Positions 22,449-33,772 of a DNA stretch of 64,000 bases are shown in pieces. A program made the translations under genes and the position numbers. A model generated the notes under the pieces. It made no database searches, was not told the origin of the DNA, and worked only from the letters and a program-made list of their open reading frames with translations. This DNA is from Sanderia malayensis (lineage: Eukaryota; Cnidaria; Scyphozoa; Semaeostomeae; Pelagiidae), in NCBI GenBank assembly GCA_013076295.1, contig RQOL01000466.1, forward strand, positions 1,116,001 to 1,180,000, written 5' to 3'. Within the stretch, counting starts at the first letter, position 1; every line of letters starts with the position of its first letter.

Positions 22449-23169
22449 AACACTCAGACAACTGTCTCTCTCACCAATACGAAGGTAGGCCTACAATAAT
22501 ACGCATGCGCACATACCTCCACCTCTGACGAGAACTGAACTGAATTCAATAATTCATAAACTTCGAATTCAAAAGTGCCAGCATTTTTGATAGTTATTCA
22601 AATTCACTTTTCAAATAAAGCACAACAATTAGACATATTTCAAAGTACGACAAGATAAATAAAGTATCAAAGCGTACTGTGAACAAAAAGTTAATGGTTG
22701 AAAGTAAGGGCCGTTACAGTTACAAGTGAAACTAAAATTAAACACCACAAAATGAAATTTCAATTATAATACAAAGCACTGATAAAACTAAAACTCATCC
22801 ACAATTCACACAAATGAGTAAAGGCTCTGTATAGATGCTATGTACATACAAAGATCTAAGAAATAATTAAATCTGCATGGTTAATCTGAATCATAAATAT
22901 ATCACGTAAATAAAATGGGTACAAATATCAGTGTCAAAGTAAACAGTCATACTTTTCAGTCAGAAATACTTTTCAGTCATCATCAGTAAAATCGATCATT
23001 CCAGTTAATTACTAGCTACTGCTAATGCCAAACAAAATCCTTGCCTTTGCTCAGAGCAGAATTAAATTTACTGGCTCCTAATAATGCGTATGTGGTCGAG
23101 ATAAACACATTGGCACATTGATGTGTAATGCTTGTATGGAATCTATATACAGATGGCGTGCATGACAAT
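22449..23169. other. Calpain-7 upstream region / psq gene 3' flank
   Basis: Holds the calpain-7 promoter (no TATA box seen) and the 3' UTR side of the minus-strand psq gene that ends at 23170. No additional gene recognised. Confidence 0.4.
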
Positions 23170-26100
23170 TCAAGACATCAAATTTCCCGCTACTTCAGTC
23201 ACAGGTTCTGAATTACTGGGAGCGAGGCCAAGCACCGAAACGAAATTATTGATGCTTGGTTTATGATCGTCACTTCTACAAATTCTCTTTGATGAGTCTA
23301 CGTCATCATTTTTGTCCATATAGTGACGCTTCATGAAGTCTCGACACCAAGCAAAACTCGCTCTAAACTTCTCAACTCGCGGCGCAGCTACTTCTTCTGC
23401 CTTCTTTTTTATGACAATTAAATTCGGTGATATTTCACCATCCTTGACTTGTTCTATTTCATCAACAACCGCACTCTCAACTTCGGCCGGCAGCTCGCAG
23501 GGGGTATTCCCCTCGTTCAACCACGTGTGAATTGTAGATTTCGGTATATGGAACTCCTTCGAAGCAGCTGATAGGCTATTCCCTGACCGAACGAATTCCG
23601 TGGCTTTGATTCGATCATTGTTCGAGTACGAGCCGTAGCATTTTCGATTCTTGCCATTCAAACTGTCATTGTAATAATGATCGTAATGATGAAGGTACTG
23701 CTGTTTGTACCACTGCTCATGCTCTATCCAGTCCTCTGGGTGCAGCAATTCATCGAAATCATAATCAATGCTCACTGAAAGCAAAAGACACAAAAGCATC
23801 TCAATTTCAATGTTCAATTTGATTTTCAGCTATGCAATAAATTCTTAATCAGGCCAATAAAGTTCACAATAATGATCCAAGAGACATCTCTTAAAAGCAA
23901 TCCCTCTTTAACAGTCAAATTTAATCTTGAACTGAATCAACAGATTACCACCCCCACTCAAACATGATAATGTTTCTGATTTCTGACAATTTTTCTAATA
24001 CAATGTACAATGAGGCCCCACAAATAAGAAAACATTATAAGAAACTTTCAGGCTCAAGAATTATAAGAGTAACAATAGGAAAACAATGAAAGGAAATTTT
24101 CGTAAACAAAAGGGATCCAGCTGAAAAACTTGTTTCTTCATTGAGGGGCCTTGCCGTACCAGATCATTGAATTATAAGAGCTATCACCATCCTTGGTTAG
24201 TCTTTCTACTTGGTTATGTCAAGTAGTCAATTCATTCCGTGGTGCCACAAGAAAGCCTTCTTAACATTTTCTAATCCCTTGACTACAACAACAACAACAG
24301 CAACAATGTAACATACTCACAGTGATGACCATTGCCTCCATCTCCAGTCTCCATATCATCAGCAATTGGCTCTGCTTTTATCTTGGAAACGACTTGTTGG
24401 CCATTTGTATTTGACGTCAACAACCTGACAAGTTGTGATTCCCTGTTCATCGTCTGTGACGTCATCGGGCACAAATCTTGCTTCGCATCTGGCCTGCTTC
24501 CCAGCAGTGGCTGCTCCGCTTTTATGACCTTCACAGACGACACGTTGTTGCAGGCGTGGTGGTCACGACGTGATACCAACTCGTCGTGAAGAGACGTATG
24601 AGCAAGTGAGTTTCCCAACTCGCTAACATTCTTCAAATACTCGTGTTCAACGTCGCAGTGTTTGTCATTGTATAGATCTATTCCAAATAAAAAAGCATGT
24701 AATGAGAAATAATGCTCTCAAAAATGTGAATTATCATTTTATTAATCATTAAGGTTCTACACGTTCTCTTATGAGAAAGTGCTTCATAAAAAGTAGTACT
24801 TGGATTAATCAAAAAGTTAAGAAAGTTCAGCACTGGATTTTTGAAACCTGAGAAAATTGAAAAATTGAGATACTCGAAATTTCAAAGAAAACTTGCCGCG
24901 CAAGCACGAAATACGTAATGTTGTGATCTATCAAAAGTTGATGATATCAACCTTATTCATGTCATAGTATTGCAATTCCGTCAATATACATGTTCAGTAA
25001 CCTAAAACTTTTCAGTTGCTGCTAAAAAGGCTTAAGAAAAGGGCTTGAGGTTTTAGCAATGAAATTGATAAATTTCTCAGAAATTTTACGTACTACACAA
25101 GAAAAATTTTCGTACAAAAAAACATGGTCATTCATATTTCACGAAATTTATCAACACGATAGCTACCATGATTAAAACAAAATGGACAACGATACCTTTT
25201 TTGCGGTGTCCTCTCTCTGGTCTTGTCGTAACATCTTCGTGTAGCCAGTTGTGCACGGTGCTTTTTGGTATTCCGAACTTTTTAGCAGTAGCTCTGGCAC
25301 TGTAGCCCTTCTTCACGAATTCAATTACTTGCAAACACGTGTCTTTCGAGTAGGAGCCACGGTGTCTTCTACGTCGGTGTCGTGCCTCTGAAAAACGACA
25401 AATCTTGTTCAAAGTCATGCAGGAAAAAGTGGGGGGAAGTGGGGAATCAAACCCACATCCTCTGATGATGTAGACTTCATAGCAAACGCCTCAAAATTAG
25501 AATACATGCATTTTTACAAGGAAGTTTGGCTGAGGCTCAATACTCAGAATTAATTATGTGGCGACCAAATTTGAGTGCTCAGAACTCCTCAGCAAATCCT
25601 TAACATTTCTTTGTGCTTCTTTGAAATAAAACTAGGAACATGTAAATATAGGGTCGTGAAGATACTAGAAGGTGCACTAGCTAGCTATATGTGACGAAAC
25701 AGAACCCATTATTCCTTCCACTAATAAGAACTGGTGTGTGTTTCATACTTAAGTGCACAGGATTTAATTTGTCAAATTCCTTGGCAGTTTCCAACATAGT
25801 GCAAGGAATTCCTTAAGTTTTGCACATCTCCTTATAAAGCACTTCCTTGTCAGTGTAAGTCGGGAAAAATATCAGGAAAGTCTTATACCGTGTTTTTTCT
25901 CGAATTCAGGCTGAAATTTCGGTTCATCCTCGATAATTTCGTCGTGCTTCTTGCTTTCAAGGAAATGTAAAAGGTCCTCACTTAAAACATTGTGTGCCTT
26001 GGCAAACGTTTCGATTCCTTTCTGGCTTTGCAGGAAGTCACTCATCCTATCCTCACGCAATGAGATCGTATCCGCATCACTGTTCGGTGTTCGACAAACA

Positions 26101-28023
26101 GATCGGGTTGGTGAAGAGCAACCAGATTCACTGAACACTGCAACGAAAAATCACAACTTCATTCCATATGGTTGCTAGATTGCTGAGAATAGAAGCTAGT
26201 GCAAAGTACTGCAGCAAAATAACTGACAGAATAACGTCAATAGCTGAATTTTACCAACATTTCCCAAATGAAAATAGCCTAACATACTAAATACTTTAAG
26301 ATTTCATTCATTCAAGGTAGTGTATCTCAAAAATAGAACCAAAAACAACTAGGCCCCTCATCCAGCTTCATTTTAGCTAGCATTCTGTAGTAACAAAATA
26401 CAAATGCACGTGCCAAAAACAACCAGTCACATCGAATATACTAAACAAAACTTACTATGCTTTCCAATACACAACATACGAGGCATGATAAAAAATAAAG
26501 CGAACAAAACGCATAGAATTTCACAAGTCAAACAAGCATGATAAAAAGTAAAGATCATCTGAAAGATCCTTTTCCTTCGGCTCTTTTATTTGACATTAGA
26601 CATCCGATTATATACCAACAATGGAAGGGCAACTGAAAAAACCACACATTAATTTCATTTCAAAGACCCAAGCTTATAATGTCCTGGCAAATCATACGGA
26701 GACAAAACATTAGACAAAGCATCAGCCCTTTTTAACCGACACACATGCAAAGCTATAATATATAAATATATAGATAGCAAAATAAGTTTTGTCTTGTGTA
26801 AACAGGGCTGCAGTTGGCATTACAATGCTGCACACAGCTATGGACAGCGAAGAGGCTTAGAATCAGCTCTGCGTAATTCGAGCCAAATTCTCCCCCCTCA
26901 AACATTCAAAACACAACCCAAACAAAATAAACTTCTATTCGATGAACAGTTTGAAATCAAAAAGTTTGCCTAAGAATTTCAATTACACAAAAGTGGTTGT
27001 GTGCTGTGTACATTAATTAAACATGTTTTAATTAATGTACTGTAATTAATGAGGTAAAATTGTGCCCTAAGCACAATCGATTATGCAGGCAGCAGCAAGT
27101 GACATAGAAAGGTATATTTTTCAATAAAAAAATAGTATTCGGCTATTCAAAGAAAAAGGAAAATTGACAAGCTTAACTACTCAAAATATCAAGGAGAGAT
27201 TGCCATGTAAACACGAAATATTTTGTCGTGGCATTCAGTGACAGCTGATGTTCTTATTCATACCATACCATCACACCTCACATCCATCAATTTTAAATTT
27301 CAGCGTAGTAATGCTTTTCATTTCTTGCTAGGAAAGCCTTAGTATCTTAGTATAATCTCAGTATCGAAATTGGAAATTTTTTTAAAAAGTTCAACGCTGC
27401 ACTGAAAAAATTTCCTTGTAAAAAGTGTGTAACGACAATACTAACTATTAGAAGATGTCGGACTTTGGATTGAAATGCTTGGGCTTGTCATGTTGTATAA
27501 TCCATTACCGGCTCCTTCTCCCATAACATAAATCGACGGCATTTGACTATCGTCTGTATCCACACTCAAGTGTGGATTATGCGATAAGTTATGGCCATCT
27601 GAAACAAGCAGGGCCTTCAAGGCCGAGTTGGGATTAGACGAGATTGAAGCGGATGAGAACGTGCTCAACGGGCTCGATCCAGATTGCTGATCGAGTTGCG
27701 GATCATTCGAAGGATTATCAATTGCCAATGTAAGATCCATCTCGGTGAATCGATCCGTGTCATAGTGATCGATGCATTGGGTCGTATACCAGGAATCATG
27801 ATTCACCCAATTGTTGATTTCAGAATCCATGGGAAACAAATCTAGAAAATAAAAAATATTGCCATTTGTCTCGTCTGCTGTGAGTAAAACCCGCGTACAG
27901 TCCTCTACCGACTTTTTACTCTCAATTTCAACATTTTTGGTACTAAACTTAGCAAAGCTATGAAATCTGATGCTTACCATTAAATATGTACTCGGGCAAC
28001 TCTGGCTCGACAATTCCAGCCAT
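23170..28023 (-). CDS. psq-HTH / CENP-B-like DNA-binding protein (614 aa, six exons)
   Basis: Exons 27978-28023, 27446-27841, 25889-26137, 25196-25387, 24321-24677 and 23170-23774 join in one frame from ATG 28023. Exon 4 encodes a psq-type helix-turn-helix (KKGYSARATAKKFGIPKSTV), and exon 6 a second one (RSGNSLSAASKEFHIPKSTI) followed by VEKFRASFAWCRDFMKRH, which resembles the second DNA-binding half of CENP-B/Tc5 transposases. Exons 2 and 6 share a motif W(V/I)xHxxWY...HYD. Exon 5 has two consensus sumoylation sites, VIKAEQ and KIKAEP. No DDE catalytic domain is present, so it is probably a nuclear regulator derived from, or related to, pogo/Tigger transposases. All five introns are phase 1. 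I cannot name an orthologue. The exon-2 donor (GTTAGT) is the least certain border. Confidence 0.75.
25430..25490 (-). other. tRNA-like remnant in an intron of the psq gene
   Basis: The minus strand reads GAGGCGTTTGCTATGAAG ... GGATGTGGGTTTGATTCCC, i.e. a B-box-like GGGTTTGATTCC with a T-arm-like stem (GTGGG/CCCAC), reminiscent of a Ser/Leu tRNA with variable arm, but no complete cloverleaf with acceptor stem is apparent. A tRNA pseudogene or SINE head. Confidence 0.35.
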
Positions 28024-29513
28024 GTCCCATAAACGCGGTCAAACTCAAAAGATAATGGATGATTTCGAAAACTCAGCAGGTGAAAGTTCAAACTACGTCA
28101 CTAGTGGAGTGCTCTTGTTCATTCAACCGTGGACACATTTTACTTGCGTTTCCATGAATCCGTATCATTCAAGATCTGCTAGAATAGAATGGACAGCAAT
28201 TGTAATTGACATTTAAGCTCAACAACTGTTGACTTTCTTTACCAGAAATGGACATATCATATGGAAAGTATAATGTAAGATAATAGATAGAAAGATTAGT
28301 GCGCTAACTGGAATGCCAAAAGATCATAATCCAGGAAGAGAATATTGAGTTTTCCGGGTTTTCTGGGGAAATAAAATGGGCTTTACTCAACCCCCCCCCC
28401 CATTTTCCCTAAAATTGTTGTTTTCTCAAGCAGACAACTGCGATTACAACGCAAAAAGAATTTTGTCAATGCTTTATAAAAAACTTTTTCCCCTAATTAA
28501 GTTTCTCTTTCAATGGCTTTGAATCACATGGAAACCGCGTGTGGTGAATTATTGAATTTTGCAAAGCCTGGGTCAACAGTATCAAACATATTTACATTTT
28601 AACCAAGGCTGTGTATAACAATATATACAGTTTCTGGAAATAAATAATTTATCATTTAAAAAATTTCAGGCCTATAATCTACATAAAAAATGGTGGGTAA
28701 GTGGTATTCCATAAAAATGCCAAGTGGTTCGAGATGAATACAAATTATAATAAATAAGAAATGCCCTACGATGAATTTAGCGACGTTATCAGACCTGGTG
28801 GTGATATTATCATTGACTTTACGACATTAAAAACCTCAATAAAACATTTTGAAATGGTTTGAAAGGTTATAGTGAGCACTCATTGTTTACTGAGTACGCA
28901 TTGTAATTTATTACTTTAAATGGTGGAAAATTGTGTCCGCATTGAGAAATACAATAAAGGAACTGATATTTGGGCCTAACAAAAATTTTTGTTACGGCAG
29001 AAGTCCTCCACTTTTAAATAATATCAATAGCAAATAACTTAAAACGCAAGAACTACTAATAGTAATGAAAGCTAACAAAATAATTTTTTTTAAGTTGCCT
29101 ACGCTTGCCCTGGCATTCGCTGTATACAGAGGGGATGAACATGTGTTTTTACGCACCAATATTGGGCCTATTTATTAGGCTTGTTGCGCACAGCTGCAAC
29201 TGCAAGTGGTGAACAGAGGCATAATAAATCGAGGAATTGAATGATAAAATCTTGCAAATTCATACCTTTCACGTTTTGAAGAAAATCCTAAATTGATGTT
29301 GAAATGTTCACACGTTCACAAAGCTACTAACGATAAAAAGCAAGTGAAATTAGCTCTGTGTTGTCTGGCGTGCGTCACAAGCTGACTTGGCTGGTTCGCA
29401 GTTGATTTCACAAGGTTTTGTCGGTATGGTTGTTTTGTTCAAGGAAAGGGACAAAAAACTACAACGCACCCCCGTACTGTTCACTGATCACATAACCTGT
29501 TATTGGCATGTCA
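28024..29513. other. Intergenic region upstream of the psq gene
   Basis: AT-rich, with a C-run at 28390-28401. It must hold the psq gene promoter (minus strand); no TATA box or coding exon is convincing. Small frames at 27986-28216 and 29387-29605 have no recognisable domain. Confidence 0.4.
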
Positions 29514-29515
29514 AT

Positions 29516-30201
29516 AGGCCTTTTCACGGAAAGAAAAGCATGCTGGGAAAAAGGGAAATATTTTTCGATTTTGAGCGCACGAGGCACGCAATTTTCAGTT
29601 TTTAATTGAGATCAGAGACGATAATTTAATTGTCACAACGTATCACTCGAACAACCTAATGGATAGAAAAATCATACAGACCTACCTATAGATATGAGGT
29701 ATGTTATTCTAAATTTATTTCAATCAACTTTCCCACAGAAACAGTGCTGATCCTTCACAAACTGCGGCGGCCTTCGCCACTGTTTACAAAATAGCGGCCT
29801 AGCTACCTCGACAGAAGTCAACATTTTGGCCTGTATCTCCAGAAATCTGCTTGTCACCCTCTCCAAACTTAAAATGAAGCATCCCCTATTATTAAAAGAA
29901 ATAATCTGCAAAAATCCCATTTTTCGAGCAATAGATTCTGACACAGTGGCATTTTAAATTTTTCCTTCTTCTACTTCGGTTCCGACTTACAGTCAGAAGG
30001 GCGTCCAAAATATGCAACATGTTTAAAAACGCGCACAACCCGGACAAGGGGGGCGAATAGGGCGTAAATAAACATTTACAAATATCAGCTGACATTTACC
30101 CCGCCAAATTTCAAAGTTTGTTCACAATTGTCGGCTTATATCAATACGTGTTTGAAATTGTTTCATTGTTTATTGTTTATTGGAATATTGTGTGGAAAAT
30201 G
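29516..30201 (+). repeat. ISL2EU left terminal inverted repeat
   Basis: 686 bases, the reverse complement of 33773-34458. It reaches to within 33 bases of the ATG of the YqaJ-type ORF, so the promoter of that gene presumably lies in the repeat. Confidence 0.9.
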
Positions 30202-30233
30202 TGACATGTTCACTAGAAAATTACTGTTTGATC

Positions 30234-32117
30234 ATGGAAGCTGAAGAAAAAGTTTGTTATGATGATTTTTTGGAATTATCTGTTGAAGAGTTGAAGTTTT
30301 ATTTGCGCCAAAGAGGTCATAATGTTACAGGCTCTAAACGGGACTTGGCTGCTAGAGCTTTAGTAAGTTTTGAAAACAAGGAAAAACCTTTAAATGATAA
30401 TAATCTTCATGAAATTATTAGAAAGGAATACAATGCTATCCTCGAATTGAACCATCTTGCTGATCCTTTAGAGGTTACTTCTGGTTGGGAAAATGACTTG
30501 AAAAGCTGGCCCCCTGTTGACCTTGGAAAAATTTTTCATTACATTTTGGAGAGGAAAGCTTTTGACACAGACTATGTTGGTAAATACAAAATAATGAAGG
30601 CTTATTCGTATTTCAAAAGTGGATTTGTTTCCCAAATTGTGTCATTAAAATTGGATGGAGACAACAAGGGTAATATCATCTTCAAAAGTTCTGTTTTACC
30701 GTCACAAAAGGTGTCTTGTGCACCTCATACGGTTTGGATCTTGGTTGGTAAAACTGGAAACGTTTTGACAGCATACTGCAGTTGCACTGCTGGGCTGTCC
30801 CGATGTTGTAACCATGTCATTGCAGTCCTATACAAGATAAATTTCGCTGTTTTTGAGGGCCTAACCAACCCATCATGTACTGAAGTTAAGAGCAAATATA
30901 ATGACAGGTCAAAAAAGGTCATCAAGGGCTGTAAGATCAGAGACCTTACATTTGAAAAGCATGTACTTTCCAAGGAAATTAAAAAACCACAGATCAATTC
31001 TACAGTAAAGAGGGCATTTGACCCTAGAGGTAGTGAACCCACCAAAATTGATGAGGAAGTATTCTTTCAGAAACTTCAAGAGGTGAAACCAAACTCGTGT
31101 GTTCTCCTGTACCATGAGAAGAAAAATGAAGAAAGCATGCCACCTTCTTTATCTGAGCTTGCTGCAAGATTTCATGATGAAATTTGTGAGCCATATGAAT
31201 TTGTTGTTGAAAAATTCATGAGCAAGCTATGTTTCACTGCTATGCAGCTTGCTCATTTAGAAAAGGTAACACGGCAACAAGCATCTTGCAAAGAGTGGTT
31301 TGCGCAGCGTAAAGGCAGGCTTACAGCTTCAGTCCACCAAGAAATTTATGATAAAGTTGCTAAAATCTTAAGCCATAAAAGTAATGTTATCACAACACCA
31401 TTGGTTGCAAAAGTTATGGGATTAGACAAGGATCTAAAATGTTTGCCCCAAATCAAATGGGGGAATCTAAATGAAGAAAAAGCAGCAACCGCATTTTTCA
31501 AAGAAGCTGTAAAAAGCCATGAAATGCCACAAATCTCTTTATGTGGCATATTTGTTTGTCCACAGTTTCAGCATATTTCTGCAAGTCCAGATAGAATAAT
31601 GCGATGCAAGTGTTGCCCACCTTCTTGCATAGAAATTAAGTGCCCATTTTCACTTAAAGAAACTGCATTCAACCTTGGATGGCAGCGTTTGGGCTTTATG
31701 GAAAAGGCGGGTGAAAAAATTGTCCTCAAAAAGTCCCACAAATATTATGCACAGGTGCAGGCTCAAATGGCATGTTCAGGTTATGAGAGGTCATACTTTG
31801 TAGTATGGGAACCAGTATCAAAAGTTCCTCACATTGAAGAAATAATGTTTGACAAGCAGTTTTGGAGTAATATGTACCCAAGCCTGAACATATTTTTTAA
31901 GCAATTTATTTTGAAACAGCTATTGGGGATTAATACGGTTAGCTTTTGTGCCGTTTGTGGAAAACATTGCCTGAAAAAAAGAGAGACAAAATCTGATACA
32001 GAGGGCAGTTTTACATGTTCATTATGTGGTGCAACATTTCACAACAAATGTTGTTCAAATATTTCATTGGTTTGTGAAGAATGCACAGCAAATGATTTGG
32101 AGTTAGACTTTGAATAG
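30234..32117 (+). CDS. ISL2EU second protein: SAP - SWIM - YqaJ nuclease - zinc finger (627 aa)
   Basis: ATG 30234 is chosen because the open frame upstream has only a TTG and lies inside the inverted repeat. Domains in order: SAP-like DNA-binding helix pair (LSVEELKFYLRQRGHNVTGS, about residues 15-45), SWIM zinc finger (YCSCTAGLSRCCNHVIAVL, about 180-200), and a YqaJ/lambda-exonuclease-like domain (about 355-545) with the catalytic-type residues in WGNLNEEKA, ASPDRI and the E-x-K of CIEIKCPFS. At the C-terminus is a PHD-like zinc-binding stretch (CAVCGKHC ... CSLCGATFHNKC ... CEEC). YqaJ-family proteins are phage-type recombination exonucleases; its part in transposition is unknown, but end processing or repair is plausible. 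Runs towards the transposase ORF, 282 bases apart. Confidence 0.9.
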   Translation: MEAEEKVCYDDFLELSVEELKFYLRQRGHNVTGSKRDLAARALVSFENKEKPLNDNNLHEIIRKEYNAILELNHLADPLEVTSGWENDLKSWPPVDLGKIFHYILERKAFDTDYVGKYKIMKAYSYFKSGFVSQIVSLKLDGDNKGNIIFKSSVLPSQKVSCAPHTVWILVGKTGNVLTAYCSCTAGLSRCCNHVIAVLYKINFAVFEGLTNPSCTEVKSKYNDRSKKVIKGCKIRDLTFEKHVLSKEIKKPQINSTVKRAFDPRGSEPTKIDEEVFFQKLQEVKPNSCVLLYHEKKNEESMPPSLSELAARFHDEICEPYEFVVEKFMSKLCFTAMQLAHLEKVTRQQASCKEWFAQRKGRLTASVHQEIYDKVAKILSHKSNVITTPLVAKVMGLDKDLKCLPQIKWGNLNEEKAATAFFKEAVKSHEMPQISLCGIFVCPQFQHISASPDRIMRCKCCPPSCIEIKCPFSLKETAFNLGWQRLGFMEKAGEKIVLKKSHKYYAQVQAQMACSGYERSYFVVWEPVSKVPHIEEIMFDKQFWSNMYPSLNIFFKQFILKQLLGINTVSFCAVCGKHCLKKRETKSDTEGSFTCSLCGATFHNKCCSNISLVCEECTANDLELDFE

Positions 32118-32144
32118 ATAGTTTGTGTCTGACTTTGAAACTGT

Positions 32145-32250
32145 TTTAGTTATCTGTTGCTTTTTAGTTATCTGTTGCTTTTTAGTTATCTGTTGCTTTT
32201 TAGTTATCTATTGCTTTTTAGTTATCTGTTGCTTTTTAGTTATCTGTTGT
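32145..32250 (+). repeat. 18-base tandem repeat between the two ISL2EU ORFs
   Basis: Six copies of AGTTATCTGTTGCTTTTT (one with CTATTG), located just after the stop of the YqaJ-type gene and before the end of the converging transposase ORF. Confidence 0.9.
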
Positions 32251-32399
32251 TGTTGATTTTGAGAAATATATTCAAACACAGTAGATGTTTGCAGACAAAA
32301 AACAAAGCAGGTTGTAAATCCAACTGTTCCTGGATAGAACTTAATAGTAATCATGTTTGACCAAGAATAAGTATAATAAAACAATGTTGTTGATTAACT

Positions 32400-33737
32400 T
32401 TAAATGCAAAGAGGCTCAGAAAAGTTAGTGAGAATACAGCAACACTTTATAACATCGTCTATAACTGGTAAAAGCAAAATAGGAAGTTCCATCCGCAGAA
32501 TTCTAAAATATTTTAGTCTTCCTATTGCATTTTCGACATAAATTCTAGCATTTGCCACCCTCGATGTTTTACGCACATTATCTGGTGTCATTTGACAGTC
32601 AGATTTTTTAGGGGGAGGTATTGCAAGTGAACACTGGCGAAATGCTAATATGTCACTGATATTGAAACCTCTATCTGCCATCAATTGGTCACCAGGCCTT
32701 AATCTTTCAAGGAAATCTGAGTCTTCAACAATGAATTTGTCAGATGCCCTACCACCATAGCAATCAGATAAATACGAAATTGCACCATTAGGGGTTATAG
32801 CAATGAGCACTTTGACAGTGCAGTGATGTTTGTATTCACTCCATAAAGCTGCCTGCACTTCAAGGCTAGATGGAGTTTCAGTGAAGATCTCTGTACAATC
32901 AATTATACTTATACAGTTAGGAAAATGCTTCAGAAAGATATCTGGCAGGTTTCTTTTGATATCTTTACGAGGGGGCCATCTGATCATGAATGCGAGATCA
33001 AGTGCAATCAATCGAACCCAGGTGAAGAAAATTTGACTAGTCAAGCCAGAGCTAATGTCAAAACGCCAAGCCAATTCCTCAATTAGTGTACCCAAGCGCA
33101 GTTTCATCAGCGTCAGCAAAAACTCTTGCTCTAAGCTGAGTTTGCGTTGCGGACCCTTTTTATTCTGTTTGAGAGATGCCTTATCAGGGGTCAACTTCTC
33201 TCCTCTCCAATACTGCATGTTGTTTGAATTTACTAATAACTGATCAAACAAAAATTTGAAAGTTACTGTGTCTTTTATGCCAGTAAATAGCTTCACATCA
33301 CTGTCCCTTGTGATTTGAGCAAAATACATTGGGATTTTTTGAAATGTTGCTTCAGAGTCATTTCTTGCCTGTTCAATTTTATTGGGAGCTGTCCGTTTAC
33401 AAGGCACTTCAACAGTGACACGATTAATTTTCCTTCTCCTGTGGGGGGATCTTTTCCATTTCAGGTCACTTTCTGTTAAAAATATTGACGGTGAAGGGGA
33501 TACTGGTGTAGGTTTCCCATACTCAAAATGGTTGGAGCACACAACTTTGTGGTCAGCTGCAGTGAAGCATTTCTTATCTAGTGCCTTTTTTATTGCAAGC
33601 TCCCATTTTTGTCTTAAAACAACATCCACTGGGAAAACATGAAACTTTAATTCCTCGACATGACTTCTTACAAACCATTCTTCTGGGCAACCTTTCCTGT
33701 TCTGGCATCCAGAAACACAACATTTATCTTTTCCCAT
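32400..33737 (-). CDS. ISL2EU transposase: THAP domain + DDE (445 aa)
   Basis: N-terminal THAP-type C2CH zinc finger: CCVSGC near the start, KVVCSNHFEYGKPTP about 60 residues later. The middle has helices of the kind preceding IS5/Harbinger catalytic cores. The DDE domain follows: first Asp in ISIIDCTEIF, second in CYGGRASDKFIVED, LMADRGFNI, and the Glu in ARIYVENAIGRLK, the layout of DDE_Tnp_4. It should bind the long terminal repeats through the THAP finger and cut and paste the element. Single exon, length normal for the family, no stop or frameshift. The ATG at 33737 is close to the inner end of the right inverted repeat (33773). Confidence 0.9.
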   Translation of the reverse strand: MGKDKCCVSGCQNRKGCPEEWFVRSHVEELKFHVFPVDVVLRQKWELAIKKALDKKCFTAADHKVVCSNHFEYGKPTPVSPSPSIFLTESDLKWKRSPHRRRKINRVTVEVPCKRTAPNKIEQARNDSEATFQKIPMYFAQITRDSDVKLFTGIKDTVTFKFLFDQLLVNSNNMQYWRGEKLTPDKASLKQNKKGPQRKLSLEQEFLLTLMKLRLGTLIEELAWRFDISSGLTSQIFFTWVRLIALDLAFMIRWPPRKDIKRNLPDIFLKHFPNCISIIDCTEIFTETPSSLEVQAALWSEYKHHCTVKVLIAITPNGAISYLSDCYGGRASDKFIVEDSDFLERLRPGDQLMADRGFNISDILAFRQCSLAIPPPKKSDCQMTPDNVRKTSRVANARIYVENAIGRLKYFRILRMELPILLLPVIDDVIKCCCILTNFSEPLCI

Positions 33738-33772
33738 ATTTAATTCTTCAAAAAATGCAAGTCACTGGCCTT

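Noticed and set aside
29720..30095. 74- and 67-residue frames repeated as mirror images at 33867-34254
   Set aside because: They lie in the ISL2EU terminal inverted repeats and reflect their symmetry, with no domain.
32157..32360. LLLFSY-repeat frame after the YqaJ-type gene
   Set aside because: Translation of the 18-base tandem repeat between the two transposon genes.
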